From positions 76,455 to 140,454 of the forward strand of contig NZ_JBKEAA010000011.1 in the NCBI RefSeq assembly GCF_047971665.1: a stretch of 64,000 nucleotides of DNA, given 5' to 3'. Positions 1 to 7,657 of this stretch are shown piece after piece; the first letter of the stretch is position 1, and each line of letters begins with the position of its first letter. Both the position numbers and the translations under genes were made by a program. The notes beneath the pieces were generated by a model. The model did not search any database. It saw only the letters and a program-made list of their open reading frames with translations, and was not told the DNA's origin. This stretch comes from Castellaniella sp047971665 (GTDB lineage: Bacteria; Pseudomonadota; Gammaproteobacteria; Burkholderiales; Burkholderiaceae_B).

Positions 1-342
1 CTGCTGGGCGCGGACAAGGCCATCAAGACCGATCGCTGCTGCGGTGAATCGGGCACGCTGGCGGTCTCGCGGCCCGACGTCTCCACCCAGATCCGTTTCC
101 GCAAGCAAGAGGAACTGGCCCGAAACACCGCCGCCATCCGCGCCGACGGCTTCCAGGGCGAGGTCAAGATGATCACATCCTGTCCGTCCTGTCTGCAGGG
201 TCTGGCGCGCTACGAGCAGGACACTGGGCTGTCGGCCGATTACATCGTGGTGGAAATGGCCCGGCATCTGCTCGGCGAGGACTGGATGCCGGCCTACGTG
301 CGGGCGGCCAATGCGGGCGGCATCGAAAGGGTGCTGGTGTAA
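1..342 (+). CDS. FAD-linked oxidoreductase with C-terminal Fe-S/CCG domain (3' end only)
   Basis: The frame is open from base 1 to a TAA at 340-342, giving the last 113 residues of a larger protein; the start lies outside the window. The visible part has the paired cysteine signature of a CCG (cysteine-rich) domain: CCGESG at visible residues 13-18 and SCPSC at 60-64. Such domains occur in GlpC/GlcF-type subunits and at the C-terminus of very large FAD/FMN dehydrogenase proteins with GlcD-like and ferredoxin domains. A gene of that kind next to apt is common in Alcaligenaceae, so I infer this class. The substrate (2-hydroxyacid-like) is not visible. A lone Fe-S subunit is the alternative. Confidence 0.6.
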   Translation: MLGADKAIKTDRCCGESGTLAVSRPDVSTQIRFRKQEELARNTAAIRADGFQGEVKMITSCPSCLQGLARYEQDTGLSADYIVVEMARHLLGEDWMPAYVRAANAGGIERVLV

Positions 343-385
343 CGACGCGCGGGACCGGCCACCGGGCGCGATCCTGCGTCCGGGC

Positions 386-931
386 TCATTGCGTCTCGAA
401 CTCGCACACCGTGTACACCGGCAGGCCCGAGTCCCGGACGGTCTTCGAGCCGCCCAGTTCGGGCAGATCGATGATGGCGGCGGCCTCGGCCACATTGGCG
501 CCCAGGCGCTGCAACAAGCGGGAGGCCGCCATCATCGTGCCGCCGGTGGCGATCAGGTCGTCGATGAGCAGAACGCGCTGGCCCGGACGCACGGAATCCG
601 TGTGCATTTCCACGGCGGCATTGCCATATTCCAGCGCATATTCCTCGGCCACCGTGCGAAACGGCAGCTTGCCCTGCTTGCGCACCGGCACGAATCCCAG
701 GTTCAGCTCATAGGCCAGCACCGACCCCACAATGAAGCCGCGCGCGTCGATGCCCGCCACCAGATCCAGACGCTGGCGTATGTAGCGATAGACGAACAGG
801 TCGATGAGCACACGGAACGAACGCGGGTCCTGCAGAACCGGAGTGATGTCGCGAAACTGCACGCCGGGCTTCGGCCAATCGGGTACCGTGCGGATCGTGT
901 CACGGATGTACTGGGCCGGATCGGTTTGCAT
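386..931 (-). CDS. apt: adenine phosphoribosyltransferase
   Basis: This 181-residue purine salvage enzyme makes AMP from adenine and PRPP in the cytoplasm. The type-I phosphoribosyltransferase PRPP loop VLLIDDLIATGG is at residues 120-131. The N-terminal segment WPKPGVQFRDITP, typical of bacterial Apt, is at about residues 19-31. Length matches the family. The ATG at 931 is chosen because it begins the conserved MQTDP..YIRDTIR region; an upstream in-frame ATG at 994 would add 21 unconserved residues. It faces the oxidoreductase fragment tail to tail and is divergent from kdsD. Confidence 0.95.
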   Translation of the reverse strand: MQTDPAQYIRDTIRTVPDWPKPGVQFRDITPVLQDPRSFRVLIDLFVYRYIRQRLDLVAGIDARGFIVGSVLAYELNLGFVPVRKQGKLPFRTVAEEYALEYGNAAVEMHTDSVRPGQRVLLIDDLIATGGTMMAASRLLQRLGANVAEAAAIIDLPELGGSKTVRDSGLPVYTVCEFETQ

Positions 932-999
932 GAATAGGTCCTGTGGCGGGGCATGAAGGCGCGCACAGTTTAACAAGCCCGCCTTGCCAGGCACACCCC

Positions 1000-1028
1000 C
1001 TGACCCAGACGTCCTTTCCGCTTAAAAT
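1000..1028 (+). promoter_or_regulatory. putative sigma-70 promoter for kdsD
   Basis: CTGACC (1000-1005) and TAAAAT (1023-1028) are separated by 17 bp in the apt/kdsD divergent gap. The -10-like box ends only 6 nt before the kdsD ATG at 1035, so a transcript from it would be leaderless or nearly so. No Shine-Dalgarno sequence is seen. This is pattern matching only. Confidence 0.4.
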
Positions 1029-1034
1029 CACGGG

Positions 1035-2021
1035 ATGCATGCCCAACCTCAAGCCAGTCCGGAGGCGATCCGCGCCAGCGCCGATCGCACCTTCGCCGTC
1101 GAAATCCAGGCCCTGCAAGCCCTGCAAGGCCGCCTCGACGCGCGCTTTGCCCAGGCCGTCGACCTGATCCTGGCCTGTCCGGGCCGCGCCGTCGTCACCG
1201 GCATCGGCAAATCCGGCCATATCGCCCGCAAGATCGCCGCCACGCTGGCATCCACCGGCACGCCCGCCTTTTTCATGCATGCCGCCGAGGCCATCCACGG
1301 CGACCTGGGCATGCTGACCGGCCAGGACATCCTGCTGGCAATCTCCTATTCCGGCTCCGCCCAGGAACTGATCACCATCATTTCCGTGGCCAAGCGCATG
1401 GGCACGCGCATCATCGCCCTGACCGGCCACGCCGATTCCGAACTGGCCCTCAGCGCCGATCTGTCGCTGGACGCCGCCGTGGACCAGGAGGCCTGCCCCC
1501 TGAACCTCGCGCCCACCGCCAGCACCACGGCGGCGCTGGTGCTGGGCGACGCCATTGCCGTCGCCTGCCTCGAGGCGCGCGGCTTCAACCGCGAGGACTT
1601 CGCCCGCTCGCACCCGGGCGGGGCCCTGGGCCGCCGGCTGCTGACCGCCGTGTCCGATGTCATGCGCACCGGCGCGGCCCTGCCGCGCGTCGCGCCCAGC
1701 ACGCTGATCCCCGACGCCCTGACCGAAATGTCCACCAAGGGGATGGGCATGACGATCGTCCTCAAGGACAATCGTCCCGTGGGTCTGTTCACCGACGGCG
1801 ACCTGCGCCGCATGATCGCCCAGCACGGAGACATCCGCGCCCTGCCCGTCTCGGCCGGCATGAGCCATCACCCCCGCTCGATCGCTCCCGATGCGCCCGC
1901 CATCGAGGCCGCATCGATCATGGATCAGCACAAGCTCAACCAGATGCTGGTTCTGGACAGCGACGGGCTATTATTGGGGGCTCTGCACATGCACGACCTC
2001 CTCGCCGCAAAGGTCATCTGA
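1035..2021 (+). CDS. kdsD: D-arabinose 5-phosphate isomerase
   Basis: KdsD/KpsF interconverts D-ribulose 5-phosphate and D-arabinose 5-phosphate, the first step to the lipopolysaccharide sugar Kdo. At 328 residues the length is right. An N-terminal SIS sugar-isomerase domain (about 40-180) carries GIGKSG at 56-61 and SYSGS at 104-108. The conserved SHPGGALGRRLL follows at 192-203, and then two CBS domains (about 207-325). It is the first gene of the kdsD-kdsC-lptC-lptA-lptB run; its TGA overlaps the kdsC ATG. No ribosome site is evident before the ATG, and a -10-like TAAAAT ends 6 nt upstream. Confidence 0.95.
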   Translation: MHAQPQASPEAIRASADRTFAVEIQALQALQGRLDARFAQAVDLILACPGRAVVTGIGKSGHIARKIAATLASTGTPAFFMHAAEAIHGDLGMLTGQDILLAISYSGSAQELITIISVAKRMGTRIIALTGHADSELALSADLSLDAAVDQEACPLNLAPTASTTAALVLGDAIAVACLEARGFNREDFARSHPGGALGRRLLTAVSDVMRTGAALPRVAPSTLIPDALTEMSTKGMGMTIVLKDNRPVGLFTDGDLRRMIAQHGDIRALPVSAGMSHHPRSIAPDAPAIEAASIMDQHKLNQMLVLDSDGLLLGALHMHDLLAAKVI

Positions 2022-2623
2022 TGAACGAACTGCCCGGTTTCTCCCATCCCGCCGAAGCCCAGATCCTGGCCCGCGTCCCGGAAATGGTCCGCAACCGGGC
2101 CCGCGCCGTGCGCATGATGGTGTTCGACGTGGATGGCGTCCTGACCGACGGCAGCCTCTGGTATGGCGAACATGGCGAGGCCGCCAAGCCTTTCAACGCC
2201 CTGGACGGCCACGGCCTGCGGCTGCTGCTCGAACAGGGCATCCGCGTCGCCTGGGTCAGCGGCCGCAAGAGCGCCATCACCGCCCGCCGGGCGGCGGAAC
2301 TGGGCATCTCTCCCGCGCTTCAGGGCATCCACGACAAGATCACCACGGTCGAAGACCTGGCCCGCGAGGCAGGTCTGTCGCTGCAGGACATGGGCTACAT
2401 GGGCGACGACATCATCGACCTGCCCGTGCTGCAACGGGTCGGTTTCGCGGCCAGCGTGCCCAATGCGCCGCTCTACGTCGGCCAGGCGGCGCACTGGCTC
2501 AGCACCCTGCGGGGCGGCTCGGGCGCCGTGCGTGAATGCTGTGACCTGATCCTGGCCGCCCAGGGCCGCCTGGGCGCCTGCTTCACGACCCCCCTGTCCC
2601 CGTTGGGCGGAGCCATCCAGTGA
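2021..2623 (+). CDS. kdsC: 3-deoxy-D-manno-octulosonate 8-phosphate phosphatase
   Basis: KdsC is a HAD phosphatase that removes phosphate from Kdo-8-phosphate in Kdo synthesis. The 200-residue protein has HAD motif I, FDVDGVLTDG, with the nucleophile Asp36 and Asp38. Motif II is in WVSGRKS, and the acidic motif III is in YMGDDIIDLPVL. It is capless, as expected for a KdsC tetramer subunit. The start overlaps the kdsD stop (ATGA) and the stop overlaps the lptC GTG, so translational coupling is likely. Confidence 0.95.
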   Translation: MNELPGFSHPAEAQILARVPEMVRNRARAVRMMVFDVDGVLTDGSLWYGEHGEAAKPFNALDGHGLRLLLEQGIRVAWVSGRKSAITARRAAELGISPALQGIHDKITTVEDLAREAGLSLQDMGYMGDDIIDLPVLQRVGFAASVPNAPLYVGQAAHWLSTLRGGSGAVRECCDLILAAQGRLGACFTTPLSPLGGAIQ

Positions 2624-3237
2624 AAGAACGCCTGCCCAGTCTCGTGGCCGTGCTGCTGCTCGGTCTGCTGGTGCTGGGCACCTGGTGGGCCTCCGACTAC
2701 ACCCTGCGTTCGATCCAGGTCGATCCGCCCAGGCGCCTGACGCACGAACGCGATTCCTGGTCCGACCGGTTCACCATGGTGCGCAGCGACCCGGACGGGC
2801 GCGCCATCAACCGGCTCGAAGGCGCCTCCATGGAGCATTTCCCGGACACGGGCGCCTACGAGATCATCGCGCCGCGCGCCGTCGGCAACCAGCCCGGCGC
2901 CCCCATCACCGAAGGCACCGCGGACAACGGCACGCTGGACGAGCACGGCGACCGCATCGTGCTCAATGGCAATGCCCACATCAAGCGCCTGCCCGACGCC
3001 GATCATCAGTTGCTGGATGTGCGCAGCACCCAACTCATCATCGAACCCGCCCGCGACCTGGTCTACACGGATCGCCCGGCACTGGTCATCAACGGTAATT
3101 CCACGATGCGCGGCACGGGCATGCGCTACGATAACCGCACCCGTCAGCTGACCGTCTCGGCCGCCAGCGACGTCAAGATCTCGGGCGAGGATCAGGCTGC
3201 CCGCAATGCCGGACCCGAAAAGAGCGCACAACCATGA
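2620..3237 (+). CDS. lptC: LPS export ABC transporter periplasmic protein LptC
   Basis: LptC is the inner-membrane-anchored bitopic protein that passes LPS from LptBFG to LptA. The 205-residue sequence has one N-terminal hydrophobic helix (about residues 7-24) followed by a periplasmic beta-jellyroll-like region. Features include a tryptophan-containing WWASDYTL just after the membrane and strands such as VYTDRPALV. It starts with GTG overlapping the kdsC stop and ends with its TGA overlapping the lptA ATG. LptC is weakly conserved in sequence, so the call depends partly on its place between kdsC and lptA. Confidence 0.88.
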   Translation: MKERLPSLVAVLLLGLLVLGTWWASDYTLRSIQVDPPRRLTHERDSWSDRFTMVRSDPDGRAINRLEGASMEHFPDTGAYEIIAPRAVGNQPGAPITEGTADNGTLDEHGDRIVLNGNAHIKRLPDADHQLLDVRSTQLIIEPARDLVYTDRPALVINGNSTMRGTGMRYDNRTRQLTVSAASDVKISGEDQAARNAGPEKSAQP

Positions 3238-3833
3238 AAACCCCGTCTTCAGCCCTGATTGCATCGATCGCCGCCTGCGCGCTGACGCTGGCCGCCCAGA
3301 CCGCCCGCGCGCAGACACAGCCCGCCGCCGAGGATGAGCCCGATACGGTGATCCTGTCCGACACGCTGCACTACGACGACGTCAACAAGACCAGCACCTT
3401 CACCGGCAACGTGCTCCTGACCCGAGGGGCGATGACCCTGCGCGGCGACAAGCTCGTCACCCGCGAGGATGCGCAGGGCAACCAGTTCGGTACCGCCACG
3501 GCCGCCAACGGCAAGATCGTCACCATCCGCCAGGAAAACCCCGAAAAATTCGAGACGCTCATCGCCACCGGCCTGCAGGCCGACTACGTGGGCACCTCGG
3601 GCGACATCACCCTGACGGGGCAGGCCACCGTCACCCGCCAGATCTGCGGCAAATCTTTTGACAACGTCCGCGGCGCCCGGATCATCTACCACCAAAAATC
3701 CGGCACTTACGAGGCCTTTGGCGGACAGAACTCGGCCGCCATCGGCGGGCGCGTCCGGTCCCTGGCCCAACCCCAATCCCGCATCGACCAGGCCATCGCC
3801 CAGTGCAAGGCCCAAAAATCGGGACGTCCATAA
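3234..3833 (+). CDS. lptA: LPS transport periplasmic protein LptA
   Basis: LptA polymerises into the periplasmic bridge that carries LPS from LptC to LptD. The 199-residue precursor has a signal peptide with likely cleavage after ARA at residue 26. An OstA-type beta-jellyroll follows, with the typical stretches DTLHYDDVNKTSTFTGNVLLTRG and GDKLVTR and a later TLTGQATVTR strand. It overlaps the lptC stop by 4 nt, and its stop lies 5 nt before the lptB start, so the export genes are one operon with kdsD and kdsC. Confidence 0.93.
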   Translation: MKTPSSALIASIAACALTLAAQTARAQTQPAAEDEPDTVILSDTLHYDDVNKTSTFTGNVLLTRGAMTLRGDKLVTREDAQGNQFGTATAANGKIVTIRQENPEKFETLIATGLQADYVGTSGDITLTGQATVTRQICGKSFDNVRGARIIYHQKSGTYEAFGGQNSAAIGGRVRSLAQPQSRIDQAIAQCKAQKSGRP

Positions 3834-3838
3834 TCTCC

Positions 3839-4627
3839 ATGCCGACACACGCATCCCATTCCGCTGCGACCGAATCCACGCGCACCTCCGGCAGCCTCCA
3901 GGCCATCGGCCTGGGCAAGACCTTCGGGCGCCGCTCCGTCGTCCAGGATGTTTCCCTGGAGGTGGACAGCGGCGAAGTCGTCGGCCTGCTCGGCCCCAAC
4001 GGCGCGGGCAAGACCACCAGCTTTTACATGATCGTGGGGCTGATTCCGGCCGACACGGGCCGCATCGTGATCGACCAGCACGAGGTCTCGGGCATCCCCA
4101 TGCATCAGCGCGCCCGGCTGGGCCTGTCCTACCTGCCCCAGGACGCCTCGGTGTTCCGCCGCCTGACGGTTGAGCAGAACATCCGCGCGGTGCTCGAACT
4201 GCAACGCGACGCCCAGGGCAATGCCCTGTCGGCCAGCGCCCTCGAAGAACGTCTGGAATCCCTCATCGACGAATTGCAGATCGAACACATCCGCCGCAAC
4301 ATGGCGATCTCGCTCTCGGGCGGCGAGCGCCGCCGGGTCGAAATCGCCCGCGCCCTGGCCACGCATCCGCGATTCATCCTGCTGGACGAGCCTTTTGCCG
4401 GGGTGGATCCGATCGCCGTGATCGAAATCCAGCGCATCGTGCAATTTCTCAAGGGTCGCAACATCGGTGTGCTGATCACCGACCACAACGTGCGGGAAAC
4501 CCTGGGGATCTGCGATCGCGCCTACATCATCAGCGAGGGTCGCGTCCTGACCAGCGGTCATCCCAACGAGATCGTCGACAACGAGGCCGTGCGCCAAGTC
4601 TACCTGGGCAAGAACTTCAGAATGTAA
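3839..4627 (+). CDS. lptB: LPS export ABC transporter ATP-binding protein LptB
   Basis: LptB is the cytoplasmic ATPase that powers LPS extraction by LptFG. The 262-residue protein has Walker A GPNGAGKTT (52-60), signature LSGGE (159-163), Walker B FILLDE (179-184) and a switch-histidine region ITDHNVRE. The ATG at 3839 is preferred, 5 nt after lptA; an upstream ATG at 3803 would overlap lptA and add unconserved residues. About 18 residues precede the conserved start of the ATPase fold, slightly longer than usual. In most betaproteobacteria rpoN follows lptB; here the next gene is hpf. Confidence 0.95.
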   Translation: MPTHASHSAATESTRTSGSLQAIGLGKTFGRRSVVQDVSLEVDSGEVVGLLGPNGAGKTTSFYMIVGLIPADTGRIVIDQHEVSGIPMHQRARLGLSYLPQDASVFRRLTVEQNIRAVLELQRDAQGNALSASALEERLESLIDELQIEHIRRNMAISLSGGERRRVEIARALATHPRFILLDEPFAGVDPIAVIEIQRIVQFLKGRNIGVLITDHNVRETLGICDRAYIISEGRVLTSGHPNEIVDNEAVRQVYLGKNFRM

Positions 4628-4678
4628 GGCTGGGGAGGCCGCCGACCAATCTTTCTATCTTACACCGGAAAACGGTGC

Positions 4679-4706
4679 TTGATGTGGCGGCGGCAATAGG
4701 TACACT
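4679..4706 (+). promoter_or_regulatory. putative sigma-70 promoter for hpf
   Basis: TTGATG (4679-4684) and TACACT (4701-4706) are spaced by 16 bp, about 95 bp before the hpf ATG. The implied leader contains a small perfect hairpin, GGTTCC-TCCT-GGAACC (4755-4770), and a good ribosome site AAGGAG just before the ATG. This is consistent with separate transcription of hpf after the lpt operon; it is inferred from motifs only. Confidence 0.45.
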
Positions 4707-4801
4707 GATCCTGTCATCCAACTGTCAGGAAGGAGGTCAATCCCGTCCGTACCTGGTTCCTCCTGGAACCTCCCCACGTCTTTTCCGCAAGGAGTCTGCA
4801 T

Positions 4802-5125
4802 ATGAGCCTGACCATCACCGGTCGCAATCTGGAAATCACCCCGGCCATCCGCGAATACGTCCACACCAAGACGGCACGCGTCCTGCGGCACATCGATCAG
4901 GTCATCGACACCCAGATCATGCTCTCGATCGAACCCCTCAAGCACACCGCCGAAATCACCATGCGCCTGCGTGGCAAGGACCTGCACTGCGAAGCCTCGG
5001 ATGAAAATCTGTATGCGGCCATCGATCTGCTGGTCGACAAGGCCGACCGCCAGGTCATCAAATACAAGACCAAGGCTCAGAATCACGTTCACGAACCGCT
5101 CAAGCGCCAGGAGATGACTGCCTGA
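4802..5125 (+). CDS. hpf: ribosome hibernation promoting factor, short form
   Basis: This is a 107-residue RaiA/HPF-family protein that binds the 30S decoding region and promotes 70S inactivation or 100S dimers in stationary phase. The start MSLTITGRNLEITPAIREYV matches the family, as do the beta-alpha-beta core and the late DLLVDKADRQVIKYK segment. It has no C-terminal dimerisation domain, so it is the short form. It normally sits in an rpoN-hpf-ptsN cluster; here it directly follows lptB after a 174-bp gap. The start is fixed by AAGGAG 7-8 nt upstream. Confidence 0.95.
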   Translation: MSLTITGRNLEITPAIREYVHTKTARVLRHIDQVIDTQIMLSIEPLKHTAEITMRLRGKDLHCEASDENLYAAIDLLVDKADRQVIKYKTKAQNHVHEPLKRQEMTA

Positions 5126-5136
5126 TCGCGCCCTGT

Positions 5137-5157
5137 CTGGCCGACCCGTTCGGCCAG
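5137..5157. repeat. inverted repeat (hairpin 1) downstream of hpf
   Basis: Perfect 8-bp arms CTGGCCGA / TCGGCCAG around a CCCGT loop lie 12 nt after the hpf stop. No T-run follows, so this is not a classical terminator; it may stabilise the 3' end of hpf RNA or act as a processing site. Confidence 0.6.
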
Positions 5158-5163
5158 GACCGA

Positions 5164-5198
5164 CATATGGCCCCGAGATGATCATCCGGGGCCATATG
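5164..5198. repeat. inverted repeat (hairpin 2) downstream of hpf
   Basis: Perfect 12-bp arms (CATATGGCCCCG and its complement) surround an 11-nt loop, only 6 nt after hairpin 1 and before ptsN. No T-tract follows in either direction. The tandem arrangement suggests an RNA structure separating the levels of hpf and ptsN. Confidence 0.6.
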
Positions 5199-5333
5199 CC
5201 ATTCAGGGGCGTCGCCATGGTTCCGCGCGCCGACACCGCCATGGAACACCCGCTGGCACCGGCTGGCCGGCGGCGCTGCCAGCCGGCGCACAGGGGCGTT
5301 TCATCCATGGCCCATTTACCTATAATGGACGCC

Positions 5334-5831
5334 ATGAATCTCACACCCCGCATCCTGCCGTCCGACAATATCGTCCTGGACCTGGCGGCCACGAGCAAAA
5401 AGCGCGCCTTCGAGCACGCCGGGCTGCTGTTCGAAAACCACCAGGGCGTGGCGCGCACGGCGGTTTTCCACAGCCTGCTGGCCCGCGAGCGGCTGGGGTC
5501 GACTGCGCTGGGACACGATGTCGCCATCCCCCATGGCCGGCTCAAGGACCTGCGCGAGCCGCACGCCGCCTTCATCCGGCTGGCCGAACCCGTGCGCTTC
5601 GACATCAATGACGGGCGCACCGCCCGCCTGCTGTTTTTCCTGCTGATCCCCGAAACCGCCACCCAGACCCACCTGGACCTGCTGGCCGGCATCGCCCGCC
5701 TGCTTTCCGACACCGGCATCCGCCAGACCCTGACGCAATCCACGGATCCCCAGGAAATACACCAACTGATTCTCACCGGCACGAGCGCCCCGACCTCTGA
5801 ACATGCTGACCATCCAAGAGCTGATTCGTGA
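5334..5831 (+). CDS. ptsN: nitrogen-regulatory PTS IIA component
   Basis: EIIA-Ntr is the terminal phosphocarrier of the nitrogen PTS; it regulates targets such as potassium transport rather than sugar uptake. The 165-residue protein has the PTS EIIA type-2 histidine context AIPHGR with the probable phosphohistidine at His67. The ATG at 5334 is chosen because MNLTPRILP begins the conserved region. A perfect TATAAT lies at 5321-5326, only 7 nt before this ATG, and may be a promoter giving a near-leaderless mRNA. The 3' end overlaps hprK by 29 nt. Confidence 0.93.
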   Translation: MNLTPRILPSDNIVLDLAATSKKRAFEHAGLLFENHQGVARTAVFHSLLARERLGSTALGHDVAIPHGRLKDLREPHAAFIRLAEPVRFDINDGRTARLLFFLLIPETATQTHLDLLAGIARLLSDTGIRQTLTQSTDPQEIHQLILTGTSAPTSEHADHPRADS

Positions 5832-6741
5832 CAACGCCGAGAAGATCGTCTTCTCCTGGATCGCCGGCAAGGAGGCCGCCGCCCGGCGCCTGGTGCCCGA
5901 TACCTGTGGCGCCGCCGCCGACCTGATCGGCCATCTGAACCTGATCCATCCCAGCCGCATCCAGGTCTTCGGCGCCGAGGAGATGGCCTACTACCTGCGG
6001 CTCGACCTGCGCCGCCGCCAGCACCACCTGGACGAGCTGGTGACCGGCGGCGTGCCGGCCATCTTCCTGGCAGCCGGCGCGCAGGCCACCGAGGATCTCC
6101 AGGCCTACTGCCAGGAACACGAGATCCCGCTGCTGTCCACACCGACTGACGCCGCCTTGCTGATCGACCTGCTGCGCATCTACCTGGGCAAGCGGATGGC
6201 ACCCAAGGCCACCGTGCACGGCGTGTTCATGGACGTGCTGGGCCTGGGGGTCCTGATCACCGGAGAATCGGGCCTGGGCAAGAGCGAACTGGCCCTGGAA
6301 CTGATTTCCCGGGGCCATGGCCTGGTTGCCGACGACGCCGTCGAACTCTCGCGCACCGCGCCGAATTTCATCGAGGGCCAATGCCCCCCTTTGCTGCAGA
6401 ACCTGCTGGAAGTCCGCGGCCTGGGGCTGCTGGACATCCGCACGATCTTCGGTGAGACCTCGGTCCGGCGCAAGATGAAGATCAAGCTGATCGTCCATCT
6501 GGTGCGCCTGACGCCCGACAACTTCGAGCGGCTGCCGACCCAGGACGAATACCAGGACATCCTGGGCATCCCGATCCGCCGGGTGATGCTGCAAGTCGCG
6601 GCCGGCCGCAACCTGGCCGTGCTGGTCGAAGCCGCCGTACGCAACACCATCCTCAGCCTGCGCGGCATCGACACCATGGGCGAATTCATCGAACGCCAGG
6701 CGCTGGCCATCATGGAAGGCTCCCGGGATCTCCGTCCATGA
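5803..6741 (+). CDS. hprK: HPr kinase/phosphorylase
   Basis: HprK phosphorylates and dephosphorylates HPr on a serine. In proteobacteria it accompanies an incomplete PTS and links carbon and energy state to regulation. The 312-residue protein has Walker A GESGLGKS (154-161), the catalytic-histidine region VHGVF (His139) and the HprK signature LEVRGLGLLDI (202-212). The start overlaps ptsN by 29 nt, giving translational coupling. The ptsN-hprK-rapZ order is standard for betaproteobacteria. Confidence 0.95.
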   Translation: MLTIQELIRDNAEKIVFSWIAGKEAAARRLVPDTCGAAADLIGHLNLIHPSRIQVFGAEEMAYYLRLDLRRRQHHLDELVTGGVPAIFLAAGAQATEDLQAYCQEHEIPLLSTPTDAALLIDLLRIYLGKRMAPKATVHGVFMDVLGLGVLITGESGLGKSELALELISRGHGLVADDAVELSRTAPNFIEGQCPPLLQNLLEVRGLGLLDIRTIFGETSVRRKMKIKLIVHLVRLTPDNFERLPTQDEYQDILGIPIRRVMLQVAAGRNLAVLVEAAVRNTILSLRGIDTMGEFIERQALAIMEGSRDLRP

Positions 6742-6781
6742 ACATCCGCCCGCCCTTCAGGCCCCCCCTCGCTCCCACACC

Positions 6782-7657
6782 ATGCTGAATATCGTCCTCA
6801 TCACAGGGATCTCCGGCTCCGGCAAGTCCGTGGCCCTGCGCATGCTGGAAGACACCGGCTACACCTGCGTCGACAACCTGCCGGTGCGATTCCTGCACGA
6901 ATTCATCGCCAGCACCCAGGACAGCGGCCTGGAACGGGTGGCCGTCGCCATCGACGTGCGCACGCCCGGCGACCTGGACGACCTGCCCGGCATCCTGACG
7001 AGCCTGCGCGCCATGGGCACGGCACTGCATGTGATTTTCCTCGACGCCGACGACAACACCCTGATGCAGCGCTATTCCGAATCCCGGCGTCGCCATCCCC
7101 TGACCGACCGCCTGCAGCTCGAGAACCCCGACGCCTCGCTGCAGGACTGCATCACCCGCGAACGCGAGCTTCTGTCGCCGCTGCGCGACCAGGAACATGT
7201 CATCGACACATCGGACCTGACGCCCGGCCAGTTGCGCGCCTGGGTCCGCGATCTGGTCCAGACCGATCGTCCCTCGGTGATCCTGACCTTTGAATCCTTC
7301 GCCTACAAGCGCGGCGTGCCGCACGACGCCGACCTGGTCTTCGACGTGCGCTGCCTGCCCAACCCGCACTACGACGCGCAGTTGCGCCCCCTGACGGGAC
7401 GCGACGCTCCGGTCGCTGCCTGGCTGGCCCAGTTCGGCAGTGTCGAGACCATGATCGACGACATCGCCGCCTTCATCCGCAAATGGCTGCCCCTGTACAT
7501 GCAGGACACCCGCAACTACCTGACCGTGGCCATCGGCTGCACTGGCGGCCAGCACCGCTCGGTCTACGTCACCGAACAGCTCGCCCGCCGCTTCGCCGAC
7601 CACTCTCCCCTGCTGGTGCGCCACCGCAACCCCAAAGTCCAGGAGAGCAAGGCATGA
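6782..7657 (+). CDS. rapZ: RNase adapter protein RapZ
   Basis: RapZ is a nucleotide-binding RNA-binding protein. In enterobacteria it senses glucosamine-6-phosphate and steers RNase E to the GlmZ small RNA, controlling glmS and cell-wall precursor supply. The 291-residue sequence has the P-loop GISGSGKS (9-16), a central VILTFESFAYKRGVP and the conserved C-terminal IGCTGGQHRSVY. It lies 40 nt after hprK, and its stop overlaps the rlpA ATG (ATGA). RNA targets in this organism are not visible. Confidence 0.95.
   Translation: MLNIVLITGISGSGKSVALRMLEDTGYTCVDNLPVRFLHEFIASTQDSGLERVAVAIDVRTPGDLDDLPGILTSLRAMGTALHVIFLDADDNTLMQRYSESRRRHPLTDRLQLENPDASLQDCITRERELLSPLRDQEHVIDTSDLTPGQLRAWVRDLVQTDRPSVILTFESFAYKRGVPHDADLVFDVRCLPNPHYDAQLRPLTGRDAPVAAWLAQFGSVETMIDDIAAFIRKWLPLYMQDTRNYLTVAIGCTGGQHRSVYVTEQLARRFADHSPLLVRHRNPKVQESKA

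Noticed and set aside
5137..5198. Classical Rho-independent terminator after hpf
   Set aside because: Stems are strong but no T-run follows either one, so they are reported only as inverted repeats.
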